From Deltaproteobacteria bacterium (GTDB taxonomy: Bacteria > Desulfobacterota > GWC2-55-46): 9,496 nucleotides of DNA. Under the pieces are notes generated by a model. The model searched no databases and had not been told where the DNA came from. It saw only the letters and a list, made by a program, of their open reading frames with translations. A program made the position numbers and the translations under genes. Each line of letters starts with the position of its first letter. The stretch's first letter is position 1. Location: assembly GCA_016219075.1 (NCBI GenBank), contig JACRCJ010000106.1, positions 1 through 9,496 on the forward strand, given 5' to 3'. Of this stretch, positions 5,847-9,496 are shown in pieces.

Positions 5847-7025
5847 TCAGCTCATCCTGACAGCGTCGGCCACCAGGGCCGCTTCCCTGGCCTCTTTTAC
5901 ATCGTGAACGCGCAGTATCTTCGCGCCGTTGAGTATCGATATGACGGAGACGGCCAGAGTGCCGGTAAGCCTCCCGGCCGTATCCGCGCCGAGGGTCTTG
6001 CCTATGAATGATTTTCTGGAGGCCCCTATAAGGAGCGGCAGCCCCATTGACTTGAACTCTTTCAGGTCCTTTACGAGCCTCAAGTTGCCTTCAACTGACT
6101 TTCCGAACCCAAGACCCGGGTCAAGTATTATCTTATCTCTCCCGATCCCGTTCTCCCCGGCGTACTCGACCCTTGACCAGAGGTATCCGTAGACCTCTGA
6201 GACGAGGTCCTTGTAGCGGAGGTCCTTTTGCATCGTCCGGGGGGTGCCCCTCATGTGCATTAGCACGACCGGCGCCCCGTACCGGGCGCAGACCCCGGCC
6301 ATCGAAGGGTCCATGGAAAGGGCGCTTATGTCGTTTACGATAGCGGCCCCGGCTTCAAGCGCCTCTTTCGCGACCTCTGCCTTCGTGGTGTCTATCGAGA
6401 CCGTAAAGCCCTTGCCCGCCAGCGCCTCTACTACCGGGACGACCCTCTCAAGCTCTTCCTTGAGCGCCACGGGCGCGGCCCCGGGTCTGGTCGACTCCCC
6501 GCCGATGTCTATCCAGTCGGCGCCGTCCTCATACATCTCAAAGGCCCTCTCCACGGCCCTCTCCTTATCCATAAAGAGCCCCCCGTCGGAAAACGAGTCC
6601 GGGGTCACATTGAGGATGCCCATGATGAGCGTGGAGGGTCCTATCTTCAAGTCTTTTTCGCGCCCGGAGATGACGAACTCGTTTTTGCGGCTGTTGTCAA
6701 GGGCCTCCCCGAGACAAAGCGCCAAAGGCGCGGCATGCGGCCTCTCTTTAAGCCTGTCTATCAGGGACTTTAGAGCGTCGAGAGTGCCGGAAAGGACAGC
6801 CTCACCAGAGGAAGAGGCCGCCACAGTCACCGGAGAAGCCCCCGAAAGGGCGTCCTCTTTGATTGTCTCTGCCTGTGTCCCGGTCAGACCTTCGACCTTG
6901 AGGTTGTAATGGAGTTGTTTCGGGGCCAAAGAACGGAAGCCTGCAGGGTCCAGACCCATCCGCTCCATCTCGTAAAGCGATCTTTCAATGGAAGTTATTT
7001 CAAGACATCTGACAGGTAACCTCAA
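5847..7025 (-). CDS. folP: Dihydropteroate synthase FolP with N-terminal extension
   Basis: FolP joins p-aminobenzoate to 6-hydroxymethyl-7,8-dihydropterin diphosphate to form dihydropteroate in folate synthesis, and is the sulfonamide target. The pterin-binding TIM barrel fills residues 130-392: NVTPDSFSDGG (139-149), IDIGGESTRPGA (172-183), SIDTTK (210-215), IVNDIS (229-234), LMHMRGTP (255-262), DPGLGFGK (302-309), GASRKSFIG (334-342) and RVHD (372-375). About 125 residues precede the barrel, well beyond E. coli FolP (around 280 residues in total). They include LAPKQLHYNLKVEGL, a style I associate with delta-proteobacterial FolP. The start is TTG at 7025 with GGAG about 6 bases upstream; no ATG occurs until codon 20. 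The gene follows the repeat-rich spacer after ftsH. Confidence 0.96.
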   Translation of the reverse strand: MRLPVRCLEITSIERSLYEMERMGLDPAGFRSLAPKQLHYNLKVEGLTGTQAETIKEDALSGASPVTVAASSSGEAVLSGTLDALKSLIDRLKERPHAAPLALCLGEALDNSRKNEFVISGREKDLKIGPSTLIMGILNVTPDSFSDGGLFMDKERAVERAFEMYEDGADWIDIGGESTRPGAAPVALKEELERVVPVVEALAGKGFTVSIDTTKAEVAKEALEAGAAIVNDISALSMDPSMAGVCARYGAPVVLMHMRGTPRTMQKDLRYKDLVSEVYGYLWSRVEYAGENGIGRDKIILDPGLGFGKSVEGNLRLVKDLKEFKSMGLPLLIGASRKSFIGKTLGADTAGRLTGTLAVSVISILNGAKILRVHDVKEAREAALVADAVRMS

Positions 7026-7055
7026 AAGGGTCTCCGCCCGAATACTTTATGGTGC

Positions 7056-7196
7056 GTCCGGCAAAATACGCCGGCCCTGCAAAAGAAGCCGCCCCTGAAC
7101 AGGACGCCGGCCCTGCAAAAAAACTCCGGCCTCAGACAAAACGCCGGCTTGCAAAAAAACAGGCTCTGCAAAAGAAGCCACCCTGACAAAACGCCT
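7056..7196 (-). repeat. Degenerate tandem repeat, eight units of 16-19 bases
   Basis: Eight consecutive units can be laid out with plus-strand boundaries 7056-7073, 7074-7091, 7092-7109, 7110-7128, 7129-7146, 7147-7162, 7163-7180 and 7181-7196. Read on the transcribed minus strand the consensus is about CGGCGTTTTTTGCAGGGC: a GC box, a T run, then a purine-rich end. One 17-base word (plus strand ACGCCGGCCCTGCAAAA) occurs exactly at 7068 and 7104, and CTGCAAAAGAAGCC occurs at 7077 and 7166. Unit lengths are not all multiples of three, and no start codon and ribosome site precede the frame, so it is not coding. The array occupies most of the ftsH-folP spacer. Confidence 0.75.
7117..7164 (-). terminator. 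Two weak terminator-like hairpins within the repeat array
   Basis: On the minus strand CCGGC (7147-7143) pairs with GCCGG (7130-7126) around a 12-base loop and is followed by AG and seven T (7123-7117). Just upstream, GCCTG (7164-7160) is followed directly by T7 (7159-7153) and can pair with CAGGC about 28 bases earlier. Stems are only 5 bp, so attenuation rather than full termination is the most I would claim. Confidence 0.3.
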
Positions 7197-7222
7197 GCCC
7201 CGGTCGGAATCTTTTTTTTAAC

Positions 7223-7256
7223 GGCGCCGGAAAGTCATGCGGTCTTGCCCGGCGTC
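7223..7256. repeat. Inverted repeat directly after the ftsH stop
   Basis: CGCCGG (7225-7230) and CCGGCG (7249-7254) form a perfect 6-bp stem around an 18-base loop, beginning a few bases after the ftsH stop. The plus-strand RNA can extend it to 8 bp and is followed by TCTTTT; the ftsH transcript form is followed by GTTA8, not a T run. In the ftsH mRNA it may protect the 3' end; as a terminator it would face antisense transcription. Confidence 0.4.
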
Positions 7257-7258
7257 TT

Positions 7259-9142
7259 TTACTTTACCACAACGCCGAGGCTGGCGGCGTCAGAGGGCTG
7301 TATGTCATCCGGCTTGCCGGCGTCACCTTCGTTCGTATCTCCCGGGCCAGCGTCCGGGACCTCGAAGATAAGCCTGTCGATCTCCGCGGAGTCAAGGGCC
7401 TCTTTCTCCAGGAGAGCAGTGGCGAGCCTGTGCAGAGCGCCTATCTTGGAGTCGATGAGCTTCCTGGCCCTCGTGTAGTTGCCCATGACGATGCCCTTTA
7501 TCTCGTTGTCTATGTCCACGGCCGTCTCTTCCGAGAAGTCCCTTCTCTGGGCCATCTCCTTGCCGAGGAATATATGCTCCTCTTTCTTGCCGAAAGTAAG
7601 GGGGCCGAGCTTCTCGCTCATGCCCCACTCGCAGACCATCTTGCGGGCGATCTCCGTGGCCCTCTCTATGTCGTTGCCGGCGCCCGTGGTCATGTGGTTC
7701 AGGATCAGTTCTTCGGCGGCCCTGCCGCCCATGAGTACCGCTATGTTGTTTACGAGGTACTCCTTGCTGTAGGTGTGCCTCTCGTCTATCGGAAGCTGCT
7801 GCGTCAACCCGAGGGCCATGCCCCTGGGGATGATGGAGACCTTGTGTATGGGGTCGGTGCCGGGTATCAACCGGGCAACCAGCGTGTGGCCCGCCTCGTG
7901 GTAAGCGGTGTTCCTCTTCTCGGACTCGCTTATTATCATCGACCTTCTTTCGCTGCCCATCAAAAGCTTGTCCTTGGCGTCGTCGAACTCGGCCTTCTCG
8001 ATCCTCTCCTTGCCGCGTCTCGCGGCCAGAAGCGCGGCCTCGTTGACGAGGTTGGACAGATCGGCTCCCGAGAACCCCGGAGTGCCCCTGGCTATTATCT
8101 CCATGCTGACATCCTCGGACAGCGGGGTCTTTGAGGCATGGACCTTCAATATCTCTTCCCTGCCCTTTATGTCGGGCTTTGGCACCACAACGTTTCTGTC
8201 GAACCTGCCGGGACGAAGGAGCGCCGGGTCGAGCACATCGGGGCGGTTCGTGGCCGCGATGATGATGACGCCCTCGTTACTCTCAAAGCCGTCCATCTCC
8301 ACGAGGAGCTGGTTCAAGGTCTGCTCCCGCTCGTCGTGTCCGCCGCCGAGTCCCGCGCCCCTGTGCCTTCCCACGGCGTCTATCTCGTCTATGAATATTA
8401 TGCAGGGGGCGTTTTTCTTCCCCTGCACGAAAAGGTCCCTGACCCTTGAGGCGCCCACGCCGACGAACATCTCGACGAAATCCGATCCCGAAATCGAGAA
8501 GAACGGGACCCCTGCCTCACCGGCTATGGCCTTGGCCAGAAGCGTCTTGCCGGTGCCCGGCGAGCCGACCAGGAGCACCCCCTTGGGTATCCTGCCTCCG
8601 AGCCTCGTGAACTTCTTGGGGTCTTTCAGGAAGTCTATTATCTCTTCGACCTCGTCCTTGGCCTCGTCGATCCCGGCCACGTCCTTGAAGGTCACCCTGT
8701 GCTGGTTTTCGGTCAAGAGCTTGGCCCTTGATTTGCCGAAGCTCATGGCCTTTCCCCCGCCGCCCTGCATCTGGCGCATGAAGAATATCCAGACGCCTAT
8801 CAAAAGGATCATCGGGAACCAGGAGACGAAGATCGTGCCCCATGAAGGGGTCTCGACCACCGGCTCGGCCGTTATCCTTACGCCGCTTGAGCTCAGCTTT
8901 CCGATAAGGTCCGGGTACTGGGGGACAAAAGTCTTGAACTGCTTGCCGTCCTTGAGTTTTCCGGTGATATCGTTGCCCTGGATAGTGACCTCGGCGACAT
9001 TACCGCTCTCGACGCTGGCGATAAAGTCGCTGAAGTTCATCTTTTCGTTGGCAGGCTGTTTGTAGCTTATGAGATTGAACATAAGCACAACGGTGGCGAT
9101 AATAATGAGCCACATGGCTATGTTCTTATATAGTTGGTTCAT
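7259..9142 (-). CDS. ftsH: ATP-dependent zinc metalloprotease FtsH
   Basis: FtsH is the hexameric membrane AAA+ protease that extracts and degrades misfolded membrane proteins and, in E. coli, controls LpxC and heat-shock sigma factor levels. The 627-residue protein is complete. It has a first membrane helix (about 9-26), a short periplasmic domain (30-100), a second helix (about 102-122), a GGGG linker and the AAA+ module: Walker A GSPGTGKT (193-200), Walker B IIFIDE (248-253) and the second region of homology ATNRPDVLDPALLRPGRFDR (297-316). The M41 protease domain has HEAGH (415-419), and the likely third zinc ligand is Asp491 in GNDIERATEIAR. The tail after about residue 597 is low-complexity and acidic, ending SLGVVVK. 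The ATG has GAGAGGG (9155-9149) 6 bases upstream. An AT-rich spacer lies before it and a repeat-rich spacer after it. Confidence 0.98.
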   Translation of the reverse strand: MNQLYKNIAMWLIIIATVVLMFNLISYKQPANEKMNFSDFIASVESGNVAEVTIQGNDITGKLKDGKQFKTFVPQYPDLIGKLSSSGVRITAEPVVETPSWGTIFVSWFPMILLIGVWIFFMRQMQGGGGKAMSFGKSRAKLLTENQHRVTFKDVAGIDEAKDEVEEIIDFLKDPKKFTRLGGRIPKGVLLVGSPGTGKTLLAKAIAGEAGVPFFSISGSDFVEMFVGVGASRVRDLFVQGKKNAPCIIFIDEIDAVGRHRGAGLGGGHDEREQTLNQLLVEMDGFESNEGVIIIAATNRPDVLDPALLRPGRFDRNVVVPKPDIKGREEILKVHASKTPLSEDVSMEIIARGTPGFSGADLSNLVNEAALLAARRGKERIEKAEFDDAKDKLLMGSERRSMIISESEKRNTAYHEAGHTLVARLIPGTDPIHKVSIIPRGMALGLTQQLPIDERHTYSKEYLVNNIAVLMGGRAAEELILNHMTTGAGNDIERATEIARKMVCEWGMSEKLGPLTFGKKEEHIFLGKEMAQRRDFSEETAVDIDNEIKGIVMGNYTRARKLIDSKIGALHRLATALLEKEALDSAEIDRLIFEVPDAGPGDTNEGDAGKPDDIQPSDAASLGVVVK

Positions 9143-9271
9143 CTAATGCCCTCTCGTTGTTTTAATCATTAAAAAGAAATCAAAAATTATTCTGTCACAT
9201 ATAAACCGATTTTACAATAAAAATCTTCACATTTCCATACGTCAATAAATCACGTATTTATATGATTATTA
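9143..9271 (-). promoter_or_regulatory. AT-rich spacer with probable ftsH promoter
   Basis: This 129-base gap is far more AT-rich than anything else in the window. On the minus strand TTGACG (9245-9240, five of six to the sigma-70 -35 box) is followed after 17 bases by TTTTAT (9222-9217, four of six to TATAAT). An alternative -10 is AATAAT at 9191-9186 without a matching -35. ATAAAT/ATTTAT (9245-9261) form a small inverted repeat overlapping the -35 that could be an operator or chance. The box assignment is uncertain; the presence of a promoter somewhere here is likely. Confidence 0.45.
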
Positions 9272-9496
9272 TCATCTTTTGGAACGCCACACCCTGCGGT
9301 TCACCCTGCCGGCGTCCTTATTGTCGTACGCGCTCTTGGCGACGCAGGCGCTGAAAAGGAAGATGTTGGAGGAGTAAAAGATCCATAAAAGCAGCAGCAT
9401 AAGGGTCTCCAGAGACCCGTAAAACTTGTTGTAGGCGCCGAAATTCGATACATACCAGGCAAAAAGCTGCTTTGCCAACTCCCAGAGGGCCGTAAA
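9272..9496 (-). CDS. YihY/BrkB-family inner membrane protein, C-terminal fragment
   Basis: The last 74 codons and the TGA stop of a gene that begins beyond base 9496 are present; the frame is open to the window edge. The fragment contains LAKQLFAWYVSNFGAYNKFYGSLETLM followed by a hydrophobic helix (LLLLWIFYSSNIFLFSACVA) and a basic tail ending RRVWRSKR. Y-x-x-x-Y-G-S-L followed by a Leu-rich helix with W is the typical last segment of the YihY/BrkB family (once misnamed RNase BN), multi-pass membrane proteins of uncertain function. The usual G-A-E near the end of this helix reads S-A-C. In many bacteria tilS precedes ftsH; here this gene does, so the neighbourhood differs. The fragment is too short to judge the rest of the protein. 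Confidence 0.75.
   Translation of the reverse strand, partial: FTALWELAKQLFAWYVSNFGAYNKFYGSLETLMLLLLWIFYSSNIFLFSACVAKSAYDNKDAGRVNRRVWRSKR

Noticed and set aside
7056..7196. CRISPR array in the ftsH-folP spacer
   Set aside because: The units are contiguous and degenerate with no unique spacers between them, and no cas genes are present.
7056..7196. Repeat-containing protein gene on the minus strand through the array
   Set aside because: The frame is open locally, but unit lengths (16, 18, 19) break periodic coding and there is no start codon with a ribosome site.
8543..8566. FtsH Walker A with Ser (GSPGTGKT) as a novelty
   Set aside because: Ser in place of the first Pro still fits the P-loop consensus, and I recall it in other delta-proteobacterial FtsH proteins.
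7908..9065. Long plus-strand open frame (385 codons) opposite ftsH
   Set aside because: It is wholly antisense to an intact FtsH. Its translation is Ser/Pro/Leu-rich and resembles no family, as expected of GC-rich antisense frames.

Overview
This is a compact, GC-rich bacterial chromosome segment. Every gene I can support lies on the minus strand, so the window reads right to left. It carries nine identifiable housekeeping genes plus one gene fragment. Transcription order is: a YihY/BrkB-family membrane protein (3' end only), ftsH, folP, cdaA, cdaR (YbbR), glmM, pdxJ, acpS, nnr (bifunctional NAD(P)HX epimerase/dehydratase) and the 5' end of tsaE. Most long plus-strand open frames are antisense shadows of these genes.

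The order ftsH-folP-cdaA-cdaR-glmM-pdxJ-acpS-nnr-tsaE resembles that of Desulfobacterota ('Deltaproteobacteria') and related Gram-negative phyla such as Nitrospirota. Codon use is distinctive: in the stretches I read, Arg is mostly AGG/AGA and Ile mostly ATA despite high GC. I cannot name a species, and the phylum is an inference from synteny and protein style.

Right end (9143-9496): the end of the YihY gene is followed by an unusually AT-rich 129-base spacer that probably holds the ftsH promoter. ftsH (7259-9142) encodes a complete membrane AAA+ zinc protease. The 233-base ftsH-folP spacer (7026-7258) contains an inverted repeat just after the ftsH stop and a degenerate tandem array of eight 16-19-base units. 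Middle (3000-7025): folP (folate), cdaA and cdaR (cyclic di-AMP synthesis and its regulator) and glmM (peptidoglycan/LPS precursor) are tightly packed, with a 4-base overlap at cdaA/cdaR and a 6-base gap at cdaR/glmM. A GC hairpin with a short T run, a C10/G10 homopolymer and an AT-rich leader separate glmM from the next unit. Left end (1-2865): pdxJ (vitamin B6), acpS (carrier-protein activation), nnr (repair of damaged NAD(P)H) and tsaE (tRNA t6A modification), with acpS/nnr and nnr/tsaE overlapping by a few bases.

The genes link cofactor supply (folate, PLP, phosphopantetheine, NAD(P)H repair), envelope precursor synthesis with c-di-AMP signalling, and membrane protein quality control. I see no mobile element, CRISPR array, RNA gene or obviously new system. 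The points worth a second look are (a) an AcpS lacking the usual metal-binding Glu and a conserved loop, (b) the tandem repeat after ftsH, and (c) a cluster of motif departures in NnrD, PdxJ and GlmM.
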